This document shows positions 1 to 11,737 of a stretch of 64,000 nucleotides of DNA, one piece after another. The position numbers and the translations under genes are program-made. Within the stretch, counting starts at the first letter, position 1. Each line of letters starts with the position of its first letter. The stretch is taken from positions 31,952,040-32,016,039 of the forward strand of contig OZ024936.1 in NCBI GenBank assembly GCA_964017235.1. The letters are read 5' to 3'. Under the pieces are notes generated by a model, which was not told the DNA's origin, did no database searches, and was given only the letters and a program-made list of their open reading frames with translations. The stretch comes from Sabellastarte sp. h YS-2021 (lineage: Eukaryota; Annelida; Polychaeta; Sabellida; Sabellidae).

Positions 1-534
1 TCAGAGGGTCTCTCATCCCAGTCCTCTCCCTCTGGATCGTGGGGCCGAGTCTCTGCTCCAGCTCTTGAAAGAGCTCGGGTGGCATCCGGATGAAGTTTCG
101 GTATGCTATAGGGTCATCTAACTCGAGCCTTGGCATCAGTCTGGTGTACTGACCCTCTTCTTCATGCTCTGCCTGGCTTATCCATGCCTGACCCAATATC
201 TTCTGTGTCTCTCCATTTGTAATATTACAAGTTGAATTTGCATAAGATCTCTGTTCTGTCTGTTCACCCTGGCTTCTAATCTGGCTAGTGGCTTTACCCT
301 TACCCTTTGTATAGCAGGATCCAGGGATCCAGTGGTCACTAGCTCCCACCAGGACACCTTAATGTTATCATAAAAATCCCTGATTGATAAGCTGACATCT
401 GTGAGAGAAATAAAGATCCATAATCCCCATCCGTGAGTGTCCACAAGGTCCATAAACTGATCTGGGGGTGTCCTTGGGATGTCCTGATGCATCTCTATGT
501 TGTCCTGGTGTGTCCTGGGGTGTTTCCGCTTCAC
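1..534 (-). pseudogene. PIF/Harbinger (HARBI1-like) transposase, N-terminal part, cut by the window edge
   Basis: Read on the minus strand, about 180-1 gives WISQAEHEEEGQYTRLM followed by AYRNFIRMPPELFQELEQ and RDPL. This is the usual N-terminal region of HARBI1-type nucleases, just before the helix-turn-helix and DDE core, which would lie left of base 1. The preceding stretch (534-178) ends in RRYWVRHG and stop; the family motif RRxYWVRPW lies across the junction near 178-185, so a one-base frameshift separates the two parts. The element is therefore probably dead, although the catalytic half cannot be seen. It is a different family from the Harbinger element at 54-59 kb. The element's right end could not be fixed; GC-richer sequence with many GTCC/GGAC motifs reaches about 780. 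Confidence 0.7.
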
Positions 535-1599
535 TGCAGGTGGTCACAGATGTGTATCCGAGGGACATCCACAAGCAACAAAACACATCCCTAACGTCCT
601 TGTGGCATCCTTTTTGTCCATAGACCGATCCTTGACACGTCCGTAAATCACTCACTTTTCTAACATTCCCCCTCCCCAAACTCCACCATCCGGATGAGAT
701 CCTTGACAGTTACCATATATGGAACCATGGCCTATATCCATGGGGATCCGATAAAGTGTAACTGGCCCCTTTACAAGCGTGTTTTTATCAAATATTGTGG
801 ATCTACACTCACATGCCAAAATGGTTAAACAACCTGCATGTTGGTAGGCAATAACTCGTTATGGTTAAACCATAAGGCATGATAGCAGGTGTTTCAAATC
901 TGGTATTCACACTACTGGTGGTTTGCATAGAGTGGAAAGATTGGGCAGTAAAGTTAATAAAATTGAATGTCAGAAGGTTCAGCCAAAACTTTCAGTAAAA
1001 TGCATGTAAGTACTGTCGCTGACATAACTGAAAACCTATCTCTATGCAAAGGCATATCCTCCTTAGCTCATTTTCTCTTATGGCTTCTCTGTGGTGCCGA
1101 CCTGTTTTTGTCCCTGGACTTTGAGTTTGTATATTTCTATTGTCTTGTTGCACATTAGAGTCCACTACTCAGTGGAGATTAAGCACTATAAAAGTTAAAT
1201 TAGAATTAGAACTGTTTATCCGGAAATAGTGCAAATGTACCAGAGCTGGGAATTGCTTTAACAAATCGTTTTGATGTCCCCCAGAGCTATAATCTTGAGG
1301 ACGCAGAGGCTAGTATACTGTCTGATACTGTAGCTGTTCTGTAGTCGGGCACTGCACTTGTGAAAAAGGAATAAAAATACTAACAGAATTTTGCAGTTTA
1401 TGCCTAAACATCAGGTGCCATGCAAATTTGATGAACCTTGTTCTGATTTTAAGAATTGTCAGGACCAAATCGGAATACAATTTGGTTGTGAGCCTTTGAC
1501 TTCTATTGCTTTGTTTGATGGTACTCATACTTATTGGGAAAAATGCCTTTGACAGAGTGGGGGTACAATGTCCTAGGCCTGCAAATCCCTGTAGAAACT
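535..1599. other. No gene seen; flank of the Harbinger remnant, then AT-rich DNA
   Basis: Bases 535-780 look like subterminal DNA of the adjacent Harbinger copy. From 780 to 1,600 only short chance reading frames occur, and I recognise no repeat. Confidence 0.5.
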
Positions 1600-3450
1600 C
1601 AATTTAATGTTTGAGGGTTGGAGTCATCATTTGGCTGATTAATTTGACCAGCAGCTTCCGGACTTAATGGAATTTGGGTTTATGCTTGACCTTGATAGGG
1701 GTTGCCAATTGGAGGTCACTGAAACCAATCATAAATTGGCCTTGACCTATGATTCGGATGTTTCTCAGTATATACAAAAGGAGATGGCGTTTAAAGCTAT
1801 TATATGCCCTTTTTCTGAGCCTCCTTTTCCTTTGCATTTTTCTCCATTTTTGACTAGAGAAAAGGCTAATTCATATAGTAGGCGCACCATTATGGATCTC
1901 AGAGGACCTAAAGTTCAGTCTGTTAATTATGGGGTCAAAAGAATGAGCTATTTAGGTATTAAATTTCAGCGACAATATCCTTCTATTGATCACATTGTTA
2001 GGCAGGTTAATGCCTTAGGCCCTTTGGCAAGAATATTTAAGCTAGATACTTCTCGTGCATTTAGGCATATTACAATAGATCCTGGTGATATTGAACTTTT
2101 GGGATTGCATCATCGGCAGGATATTTTCATTGATTTGTTGTTGCTTTTTACATTTCATTTAGGTTCTTTTGTTTTAAGAAACTAAGTGACTCAGTGCATT
2201 ATATTATGAAAAATAATGGTTTTTGCTCTGTATGGAATTATGTTGATGATTTATTATAGTGTGATCTTCTTTCTGACATATACCAAGCTTATGAATTTTT
2301 ATTAAAATTATTGCAGGAGCCAGAGTAAGCTTACTCCTCCATCTACTCAAGCTACTTGCTTAGGTATCATGTTTGATACAGTGGCCAGGGCCATTTCCAT
2401 TCCACCTATAAAGGACAAGAAATTGTTAACATTTGTACCAAGTGGTCTCTCACAAGATCTTGTGCAAAGAGTGAATTACAACCCTTACTGGCTGTGTCAT
2501 TATATCAAACGAAATGTGTCAAACCTGTGCAATATTTCCTTAACAGAATGCTTAAGCTCCTTAGGGATAATGTGGAAACAACCAGATTTCAATTATTTCG
2601 CGAGTTTCACAATTATCTCAATCGGTTTTTAATAAAGTTGGTGACTTATAATGGTATTACAATGTCTAATGTAAGACCTTTTTCATGTAAGCATATATTT
2701 TGAGACCTGCCTTACTGCTATGGGTAGATGTTTGGATAATTTTGTGTACACGATTAAAATTCCAATAAATTATTGAGGCTATAATATCATTCACCTGGAC
2801 ATGGTGAACATAGCCTTTGCTCTGAAAATTTGTTGTAATATCTGGCAAAATAAAAGAATTAACATTAATTGTGATGTCAGGGTTGTGGTGGATGTTTTAC
2901 AGTTCTGATGGTGCTTGTGACCAAATTTGCCAGGAATATTTGGTTGTTGACAGTTATATATGTACAATATTGCAATAGTTGTTTCTCATATTTCAGGTAT
3001 TGAAAATAATGTCGCATATTTGCAGATGCAGATAATAAGAATTTACTGTGATGTGTGCCTAACCCCATTTGCGTCCCAGTTCATAATGATCTGCTGGAAC
3101 TCAATCATGATATATGATGTGTTGTAGGTTTGGGGTTACCCACATATTCCCTGTCTTCTGATGCTAATGCTAGACTTTTCAAAGCTTTCAGGCCTACAAC
3201 TTTGACAGCATACCAACAAATGTTTAGGGTTTTCCTAGCTTTTTTGTGTTTGTTGGTTTATCTGTGAGCCAGCTCTTCACTTTCATAGAATATCTAGCTC
3301 AAGCACGTTTGTCCTCAGTTGACATCACTTATCTTATTATGCAGGTAGGATTTTGGCTATAGTATATGGCCAGTCAATGAATTAAACTCATGTTTAGATT
3401 ATTTCCCTCGCAGAGATATGATTCCATCTTCTATGGGATTTCAATACAAG
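1600..3450 (+). pseudogene. DIRS-like retrotransposon remnant (RT, RNase H, tyrosine recombinase)
   Basis: The longest open part (1,667-2,185) reads FSPFLTREKANSYSRRTIMDL, PSIDHIVRQVNALG, IFKLDTSRAFRHITIDPGD and LLGLHHRQDIFIDLL, which match the reverse transcriptase blocks of DIRS-type elements. The catalytic box WNYVDDLL follows at about 2,233-2,257 and runs straight into a stop. RNase H-like sequence continues in shifting frames (KPVQYFLNRMLKLLRDN at 2,510-2,565; YNIAIVVSHISGIENNVA near 2,960-3,020). A tyrosine recombinase-like piece, RPTTLTAYQQMFRVFLAF, follows near 3,190-3,245. Stops and frameshifts throughout make this inactive. DIRS elements integrate with a tyrosine recombinase instead of a DDE integrase; that is family knowledge. 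Confidence 0.75.
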
Positions 3451-4394
3451 ATACACAGAGGCAAGGAACTTGGTCTCTGAATGTGTTTGAAGGTAATTTA
3501 ACTTCCTCCTTTTTCTTCCTCTCCTGTATTCCAGGTGTTTTCTACATATCTGTCACTTTGATGTATTTCCACAGGATTCCTGAGTAGATTTCATATTTGG
3601 ACTTGTTTATATGGCCTTGCTTGCCCCTTTAACTTAATTTCACACCTCTCAGGTGTGGTTTTGATGCAAATGATGTTACCTTAAGGGATCTAGTAGTGAT
3701 AATTATTGTATGTTGTGGCACTGACCTTTAAGCAAGGTTGCTTAGGGGGAGCTTAATTTTGCCGGACTTTGACCTGGCTTGACCCTTTGTAACTGTCATA
3801 CAAGTAACTCTCATAGAAAGGAATTGTTACTTTATTAGATCTAGTCGTGTTAATGAATATTAGATTAAGTCCTTGACCTTTGTAGTTCAAGATCAGTTGG
3901 TTGGTATGGGCCGTGCTGCTGCTGATATGTATAATATGTATGGTAATATAAATTAGCATTGTGTTGTATTTATGTAATGAAATGCTGAATTGATAAACAC
4001 CTACATTAGTGCAGGTTAGTTGTATTTTATCTGTTTATGTATAAATAAATTTATAATCCCATATCAGCTACTTCTTAGCCCTGGGAATAATGTAACTTTT
4101 TAAACTTTTTTCTTATTGTTTAATTTTACCCTTATTGCATTAGCTTTTTAGTTTTTTTTTCTTCTTTTTTCTTACCTTAGTGGGATCACCATTATGACCT
4201 GGCAAAGATTTATGTTCATTTCTGGATTTGAATCCATAAACTGTGTACAGCAAGGCCCAGTTAGGGCGGGGTTATAGTTCAATGATTTCCCTCAAAATGC
4301 TTGGACATTATGAACTGTACTGCCATATTGTTTGGATCTAGAAGAAGTTTCACCCACCTCCCCCCACTAGTAAATAGATTATTATGGGGCTGTA
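3451..4394. other. No gene seen
   Basis: AT-rich sequence, possibly the 3' part of the DIRS remnant. A segment at about 4,200-4,250 (tttgaatccataaactg) recurs at 5,190-5,240, which suggests a dispersed or duplicated repeat. Confidence 0.4.
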
Positions 4395-4850
4395 AGCAGC
4401 TCACTTACTAGGTGGTCCAGACCTCTTGTGCTTGACCTACACTTGAGAGTTCCCCTAGGGTTGATATAGCCCCCCCCCCCCTAGTTTCGGTCTTCTGAGA
4501 TTTATCTCATCAGTATCTGGACCCCGAGAGTTTTTCCGACCCCCAGTGAGGTTTTCTTATGATAGACATATGTGCTGTGATTTAGGGCTCCAGGCTGGAC
4601 CCAGCTGACCCGGGTCCCACATCTACCTTGACTTTTATTTCAGATTGGTGAACCAGACCTCTTGTAACTTGACCCTCTACTTGAGAGTTCCCCTCGGGTT
4701 GATATAGCTCACTATGGTATTTGGGGTCCTGAGATTTCCTCATTAATACCTAGACCCCGAGCTGTGTTCCATCCTAGGGAGGTCTCCTTCATTGTAAAAA
4801 TGTGGGTGTTGTGGTTTAGGGACTTGCAGACTGGACCAGCCTCCCCCTAC
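4395..4850. repeat. Two direct repeats of about 230 bp
   Basis: Unit one starts near 4,415 (gtccagacctcttg, then cttgagagttcccctagggt, gatatagcc, a C run, tctgagattt, ggaccccgag). Unit two starts near 4,645 with the same order of motifs (accagacctcttg, cttgagagttcccctcgggt, gatatagc, tcctgagattt, agaccccgag). Both end with a similar ggactt/ggctcc...agactggacc segment. They are diverged tandem copies and not coding. Confidence 0.7.
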
Positions 4851-6061
4851 TGATTTTGACTTCCTAAATGCTTACTATTTGAATATTGGCATACTTACAG
4901 ACGAACTTTCACTGCTGTGGCAACTACATGCAAAACCTTGGGGTATTCTTAACTGTGATAACACATATGTATGCTTATATATTAATACTTTGTAATATTC
5001 TGTGATGTTGCCATTCAATATTATGTGCCCCCAGTTGGGGCCTTTTAAAATTGCCTCATGTGTAATGTTAAAGGTTCTGATCCTTGCTTTTATGTACCAA
5101 CATGTGAATAAAATATTCCAAATTGTTTCAATGTGTTCACGTCTTTAGTTTGACCTTTGACCTTGAATGACATAGGATTATGCAGATACCCGGTATGACC
5201 ATTTATCTTCATCTCTGGGTTTGAATCCATAAACTGACCCCTACAATCATTCCCAAGGACATAAAAAATTCTCTTCAAGAGACCACACAATAGGGCACTG
5301 ATAATCAATGGATGGGTCATATATGGTGAAGTGTCACCATTGTCCACTTCCTTATACATGCCAATTAAAGATCTCCACCTAACAATAAACACAGATTTAA
5401 AATATATTGAAATGCCTGCCTATTTGCTTTGATCATCAAAAACAAGGGATTTCTATAATCCTTTTACAGAAAGTGTGACACACGAATAGTTAAGAGCGAA
5501 AAGGGGTGTGTGTAGATCAGAACACTGCGGGTGAATGGAAAACTGAACTGGCTGAACTTTGCAAGGACTATTTACCATTAGACATTTACCATGTGGTCTG
5601 TGTGTAAAATAAAAAAAAACAACGTTTTAACTGGGTATTACAAATGAAGGAGAGATTCAGGCAGAATCAGTAATGGCCAATTTTATTTAAGCCAACTAAA
5701 ATAATCCCACAAAGACAGTTACATCACTCTTCTCTTATTTGCTTCATTTTAATTGATCTCTAACATGCTAATGTTAAACAGATCGTGGATTGCAATGGTT
5801 AATGAATGTAAAGCGAAATTCTGTGAAAGGAAAGGAATTCATACAATGGTTTCATATAAAGACTGGTCCCTATGAAAGACTGTTTTTAGCATTTCCCTTT
5901 GGCGATCTTAAAACACAAGTTTCACTGTACATGTTTGGTTTCATTTTAATGTCTCACTGTATGGCTTCAAATACAAACAACAGATGGTCAATAATACAAT
6001 ACTTTTGTAATATCCTCACGTATATCAGTTCTATTAATACCTGGGCTTCCGGGATTCCTCT
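4851..6061. other. No gene seen
   Basis: Only chance reading frames. Bases 5,175-5,245 repeat a motif also present at 4,190-4,255 (ttcatctctgggtttgaatcc). Confidence 0.4.
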
Positions 6062-6150
6062 TTAGCTCAGCTGGTTAAAGAGCTAGACTTGTGTTTTTTC
6101 TGTGTGTAATCAGAAGGCTGTGAGTTCGAGACACATCAGAACCAATCAAT
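6062..6150 (+). repeat. tRNA-Thr-like pseudogene or SINE head
   Basis: The segment has a good A box with D stem (agctcagctggttaaagagct), an anticodon-like CTTGT...TGTAATCA interrupted by about 15 bases of T-rich sequence, and a B box with T stem (tgtgagttcgagacaca). The acceptor stem does not pair. The order resembles tRNA-Thr(TGT) with an insertion. It is more likely a tRNA-derived pseudogene than a functional tRNA. Confidence 0.4.
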
Positions 6151-6744
6151 AATTTCTCCCTTCCCACTACACTTTGTAACACTCATGATTCTGGAATTGA
6201 ATCAAGCATTTTGCTCTCTCCGAGTGCTTCTTGTTACTCTAGCGTTATACTCATGCAAAAATTCCTGGCTGTTGTACAGGATGTAAAACCCCAACTTCGG
6301 GGCGTAGATTATACATAAGCAAGTTCGCCCAGGTGTACCATTGTGTTTGTAGAATCATTAATGAGATATAAGATTCACAGCTTCCCTAAAAAGCATATTG
6401 ATCGAAAGCGAGGCTACCTTTTTCAGCATTTTATACAGACACCTCCCCATCATCATCATAAAACCACAACATTTTGATAGGGAGTACCAGTTTGAAATAA
6501 AACTTGCAAGCAACTCCTCTGAATTTTGACCTTTTACACAACATTCACTTGTGACAACTCGGCTCCACCTTTAGAAAAGATTGTACAAGATTGTACGTAA
6601 GTTGTACCATCATAAAGATGGGAGTTCGTCATCACCAATGGGTACTGACACTGCTGATCCTATGCATTTGTTGTTATAAGCCGCAAAGCCATCAGAGACA
6701 CGAGTAGTGCACTAACACTGATGAAATTCTGGTAACAAAAATTC

Positions 6745-6862
6745 CCAGTCAGATACATCTCATACCTTGCCTAGAACTCAGACAGTCACCCATACAAGTA
6801 CTGGCATAGCCCATTGCTCCTTAACTTTGGTGATGAAACGGGTACTCACTATGCTACGCCAC
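6745..6862 (-). repeat. 5S rRNA-derived SINE fragment
   Basis: The minus strand reads cgtagcatagtgagtacccg, then aagttaaggagcaatgggct, then agtacttgtatgggtgactg. This follows the 5S rRNA order of A box (aagctaagca), intermediate element (gggcctggttagtacttg) and gatgggtgacc C box. The match covers about the 3' two-thirds of 5S and is diverged, as expected of 5S-headed SINEs (SINE3 type) and not of a working 5S gene. Confidence 0.65.
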
Positions 6863-7800
6863 AATTCATAAATGTATGGTGACAGAAAAAAGCTAAAATA
6901 AAAAAGTGATCTGTGTAAGCCTGAGCCTTGTTATGGCTTTAAACTAGCCAATCAGATTCTTCTGTGTTACAGTGTTCATTGCTAAACTCATTATGTACTC
7001 ATGTAGGTTAAATATATCAGTTTTTTTAACTTGTATAGTTTTAGTTTGTAGTGTAGTATTACCCCCCCCCCAAAAAAAAAACAAAAAAAAAACTATCTAT
7101 GGTAATAAAAACGTTTTAGTAGTCACATTCATCTATTATTAATGATTAAATAAAATGTTTTGATCCCAATGGCTGATTTTTGGCTTTTAATGAAACTAGC
7201 CAACCAGATTCTACTGAACCAATAAAAATAATTTTATATAAATAAATAAAAAGTATGAAATCCTGATGTTCGAGAAGATTTGTCTTCATATATTTTTTTC
7301 AAAAAATTTTTTCAAAAATTTTTCGGGTACTTCTCATAATGTTGTTAACATTTTTTTCCTCATACCTTAAGTCGTACCCCCATTTATTTTATGCGAAAAC
7401 ACACAAATAGGTTTGAATTGGTTGTTACAAAACAAATACAATAGTTTAAATGTTTAATACAACCTCTCCTCATACCTTATCAAATGTCAATTGTTTCATG
7501 TAGATAGTCATAATGCCCTTGTGTAAGAAATAAATTGAACCAGTTGAGCAAAGATAAAATTTAGGGAGTGGCTCCATTTACGGCATCGTAACTCAAGCAT
7601 TTAGGCTTCAGTTATGTCGCTGTATATGAAGACTCAGGACTCCTGTTACGGCATCATATAATATTCCGAACATGTGGGGGATGTGGTAGATGGATTGGTT
7701 TGACTGTTAATCCTTAATGTTTTCAAAAGAACATAGGGTGGGCCTTGGTGAGATGTATGATGTTGTGATCATTAATTGAAGGGTAGTAACACAAAAGAGG
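6863..7800. other. No gene seen; AT-rich with a C-run/A-run at 7,062-7,091
   Basis: The stretch holds a short homopolymer junction (about 10 C, then A runs) and T/A-rich sequence near 7,290-7,325. No coding signal was found. Confidence 0.4.
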
Positions 7801-7971
7801 AACCACACCACCTTTATTTATCAGAAAACATTCAAAACATTAACAGTCATACCACACCACTAAAGTAGCCTGTATATACAAAATATTGTAAACCTTTGCA
7901 ACACTGAGTAATAATAGTGATACAAAACATAAAGAATATTGTGTTAAACATTTTGAACAGATCCATACCTA

Positions 7972-9744
7972 TTAGCACATTTTACAGTACCAAAATTTTT
8001 GCGTTGTCTTTGTCTTTACACCTGCACAACTCCAGTGTTGCCAATTTAGACAAGAGTCACAGGCAATTGATGATGCATTTTCATCTAAGTAGCCACTACA
8101 TACACTGCAATCTAATGGAAGTCCTTTTCTCTGCTGAAATACATTTTGTACTACCAACCATCCATCCTCATTAAAAAAATTCTAATGGCATTGAGATCAA
8201 TGTGTGGGTCTAGAACCGCAGTAGGTACTTCTTCTGGTGTTGTTTGCACAACCTCTTCCCCAAGGAAGGCACCACCCTTACAAACATTGTCTCTGGCTGT
8301 GTCATTCACAAAAAAAGGACAGAACATACTTTTGGCGGATCAATGTGGATTTTCTGTGGAATGGCATGACATCTCCTAATTTTTTAAGACGTTTCTTCTT
8401 GGGAAGCCCAATCACTGTTGTGCAACTTCCTTTTGGTCGCCCACACTTTTTAAGCATAGGAGCAAATGTAGCACCCAGCAAGGATTGTGAACCCTCATTA
8501 TCCAATGGTGTTTCAGGCACAAACAAGTCATGCAACACATTTGATTCAACAGATTTATTACATTCAGTTCCTTGATTGAGAACATCCACATTCTCATCAT
8601 TTTCAGTACTGGTGGCCTCAGTTCCTGGGTGGAAAGCTGCATATGACACATCATTCTCAGTACTGGTGGCTTCAGTTTCTGTGGGGATAACTTCAACTTC
8701 TGGAGCTTGCTGAATGAATTCACCAACAAAAGCTTCCTTATCTTCCTGCCATAAGGATAAATGCTTCTTCACACAGGACAGGTGTTCTTCAAATTGATCA
8801 ATGCCACATCTCGAGAGTACTGTCTGGACCACTGCAAACACCTCCCCTGCTTTCTTCCATTTTTTATTTTCAGACACTGATGGCCTGTGTGCAACAGGAT
8901 TTACTGAAATGCTAAGTCTCGGTCTAACTGCTGACAAGAACCTATGGCCTTTGTAGTAAGCTACTGTCCATCTGTCTCCTATGAGGGAAGGGCAAAACAG
9001 ATCCTGGCCATTGTGCTTCCTAATGACAAATATGTGCCTGCATGGCAGTTTCATATTCGTAAAGTATGTGAATTCACACTCTTCATTTGAAACTCTCCTG
9101 ATGCCACTTGATGTCTGTACTGAAGTTCATCCAAAACAGTAACCTGCTGGATATACTTGATTTGATTTTGGATGTGTGAAAAGGCATATGGTGTCACATG
9201 TGTTTGGAGCAACTTCTCAAAGTCATTGATAGGCTTGGTGGAAAATGTTGACATGTGTTTCAACAAACGATAGCTGTGTTCATTCCTCAAGATACTCAAA
9301 GTAGACATGAATCCTTTGATAAGATCTTGTAATGCACCTCTTCTTGAAAGGTGAACCTTAAGATGTTTGAAAAAGTTCTCCATGTGGTTGTTAGGTCGTA
9401 TACATAAATTCATGGAGTTTTTTCAAACCATCGACCCATTATTCCCTGATTGAATGTCAGTTTCTGTCATAATAATCCCTCACATTATCTGGCATAACCT
9501 CATAGAACTTGCGATACTTGGCCTGGTATGATTCTTCATTCCATGCATAGGCAATGTCTTGAATTTGATCTAGGATAGTTGACTTCTCACCAGTGGTCAC
9601 ATCCATTTTGTCCACAGTGATTTCCCTGCCGAAACTTCGAAGCACGTGAAATAGGAATATCTCTAACTGAATCTGTGGAAGCTCACTTTTGAACACCTCC
9701 CTCTCAGCCATATCCTTGTCAGTGAGAATAAAGAGTCTCATCAT
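7972..9744 (-). pseudogene. Mutator-like (MULE) transposase with SWIM and PHD-type zinc fingers
   Basis: Four pieces in shifting frames form one degraded protein. The first (9,744-9,457) has FILTDKDMAEREVFKSELPQ, matching the second-Asp region of MULE/ZSWIM-type transposases, and ends at NVRDYYDRN. The second (9,413-9,051) has MENFFKHLKVHLSRRGALQD. The third (9,054-8,302) opens with a SWIM-like finger, MKLPCRHIFVIRKHNG, and DRWTVAYYK, followed by an acidic, Thr/Glu-rich linker with the near-repeated ATSTENDxS/ATSTENDEN. The last (8,157-7,972) is a PHD-like finger: CSVCSGYL, IACDSCLNWQHWSCAGV, FWYCKMC. Two in-frame stops lie between 9,457 and 9,413 and frameshifts near 9,052 and 8,160-8,300. 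The transposase order is clear; attachment of the PHD finger to the same protein is inferred from adjacency and strand. Confidence 0.65.
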
Positions 9745-10021
9745 ACACCTTGGTGTTATACAGCACCATTATAATTAATAAATACATTAACAACATATGA
9801 AAACACAAAAATATAAATAAAACACACATCTAGATACAAAGAATAGATTGTATGTATAAAAAGATAAAATAAAATATAAATATAGTATTACAATACCAGC
9901 ATTACTGTAAAATAAAAGACATAAAAAAGAATACAAATATCACAAGAAAATTAACATGAAACACAGAGAAAATTAACTCACTAGAATTTATAGAACAATC
10001 CACATTCTTTCAAAAAATTAC
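9745..10021. other. No gene seen; AT-rich
   Basis: Simple A/T-rich sequence between the MULE remnant and a SINE. It may include the element's 5' end. Confidence 0.4.
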
Positions 10022-10268
10022 AGGGGGCCACGGTGACAGAGTGGTAACACTCTCGCCTCCCACCTCTGAGGCCAGGGTTCGGTTCCCAGCACGGCCTCAA
10101 GTGGTGGGAAAGCTGGTAGTTGCTTGCCGTTGATCGGCAGTTTTCAGTACAGAACCCTGACAAACTGTATGTACTGATTTCCTCTGCCCTTCCAACTACC
10201 CGTCGTGATATGACCTTTATAGTGTTGAAAGCAACGTAAAACCCCAAATAAATAAATAAATAAATAAA
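10022..10268 (+). mobile_element. tRNA-derived SINE, full length
   Basis: The head ggggccacggtgacagagtggtaacactctcgcc has an A box, and gggttcggttccc is the B box. The body carries tggtagttgcttgccgttg and cagtacagaaccctga, and the 3' end reads ttgaaagcaacgtaaaacccc followed by (aaat)n. The same consensus recurs at 12.9, 30.6, 32.8 and 62.4 kb, so this is an active or recently active family of about 235 bp. Confidence 0.85.
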
Positions 10269-10409
10269 ACATTACATGTACTTTTTACATTACCATTAAA
10301 TAAATACTTATTTATAAAATACTTACATTTCTATGATATTTTTGGCTGACACACTATACAGTCTTCATCATTGCCTGGTATGCGGTACTTTAAAGGTTTG
10401 TGATGATTT

Positions 10410-10605
10410 ATGTGGGTTAAACATTGCCTTCAACACATTGTGTAGGTAAAATCATGACGGGTAGGATTAGGGGCAGAGGAAACCAGCACATACTATTTGG
10501 TTGAGATTATGCTCTGTAAACAGCTGGGCATTGGTTGGAAACTACCAACTTTTCCACGTAAAGTCTGGGGATTGAACCGCAGACATCTAGAAAACATCCC
10601 ATTAT
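10410..10605 (-). mobile_element. Degenerate SINE of the same family
   Basis: In reverse orientation it shows the family's landmarks: ttcaacacattgtgtaggt, catgacgggtag, gcagaggaaaccagcacat, ttggttgagattatgctctg and ctaccaactttycc. The tRNA-like head is strongly eroded. Confidence 0.6.
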
Positions 10606-11235
10606 GGGTCAGGATGAGGGAAAGCAGCTCATAATACAATCAAGATACAAAGTATCGGACTTAACATAACATACATATTATATTACATTCTGTGTAGTTT
10701 CTTGGTTTTCATTGGACACTCTTTGGAACACGACACCTGGAATGTGTTCAACTAAATATTTACAGTAAAGTGTCTTGTTCCCAACATGATCATCGTGTCA
10801 TGTCATTGGGATATCTTGCTTTGTCATATGTCAATTTGCTTTGTTGCATAATTTTGTTGCATAATGATCATTTCAGGACAGTAGGACATAGTTAGGTTTG
10901 TCAGTAGGTCATTTGTTCAAGCACTTCTAACTATATGGCTGCTTTTTGCCAATTACCCAGCGAGATACTATTGCCAATAGGTTGATTTCAGGAATTTCGC
11001 AAAGTTACTGATACACATCTTTACTGTAATATATATATATTTGTGTGTGTGTGTAATAAAAAATAATATCCCTCTCTTATGCATGTCTTATGAGTATTGG
11101 ACTTGGAGATACTGAAATGCCTGAACAAATATCTTTTGTATGTTGTTTTTCTAATAGTTACAGTACTTTCAATGTGGTCTACCAAACCAACAAGTAAAAA
11201 GAAAATGACAAATTAGTAATATTATTAAATACTAT

Positions 11236-11335
11236 TAAACCACTTTGAAACTACACTATTGTTATATACAGTAAATATTAAATATTATTAAAACCACTTT
11301 GAAACTACACTATTGTTATATACAGTAAATATTAC
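11236..11335. repeat. Tandem duplication, about 53-bp period
   Basis: The string cactttgaaactacactatt and the following gttatatacagtaaatatta occur twice, starting near 11,241 and 11,294, with almost no divergence. The duplication looks recent. Confidence 0.85.
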
Positions 11336-11737
11336 TGTTGTATTCTAGTTTACTACTCCAATATTAAACAATACATTCACCATGACGACAAAATCAATGC
11401 ATAAGATCTTTTATATCAAGGATCATTAAGGCAGGAGATTTGTCGCTTTTGTAAAACCACGTGCAAACTTGACAAAATTTCCCTGGATTGGTTTCGATAA
11501 CAAGTTCCTGTCTGTCACCCCGAAACTAGAAAACGTCATCTTTCGGTGTATTGCACAACAGAATAAACTAGTTTATTTGTGTGGTCGGCCATAAGCAAGA
11601 TAGAAGAGATCACACACTGCAGCCATTTTGTGGGATAAAACTTTCACAAAAGACAAATTTATTTACGTGAGACTTGATTTTGAAAGTCATTTAGAAAGGG
11701 ATTAGTTTGGTGAAGATTTTGTCAGCAGCATTCCAAG

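Noticed and set aside
178-679. Two overlapping minus-strand frames of about 100 residues as host genes
   Set aside because: The end of one matches the pre-core motif of Harbinger transposases, and the other lies out of frame in the element's flank.
6062-6150. Functional intron-containing tRNA gene
   Set aside because: The acceptor stem does not pair and the anticodon stem is poor, so I list it only as a tRNA-like relic.
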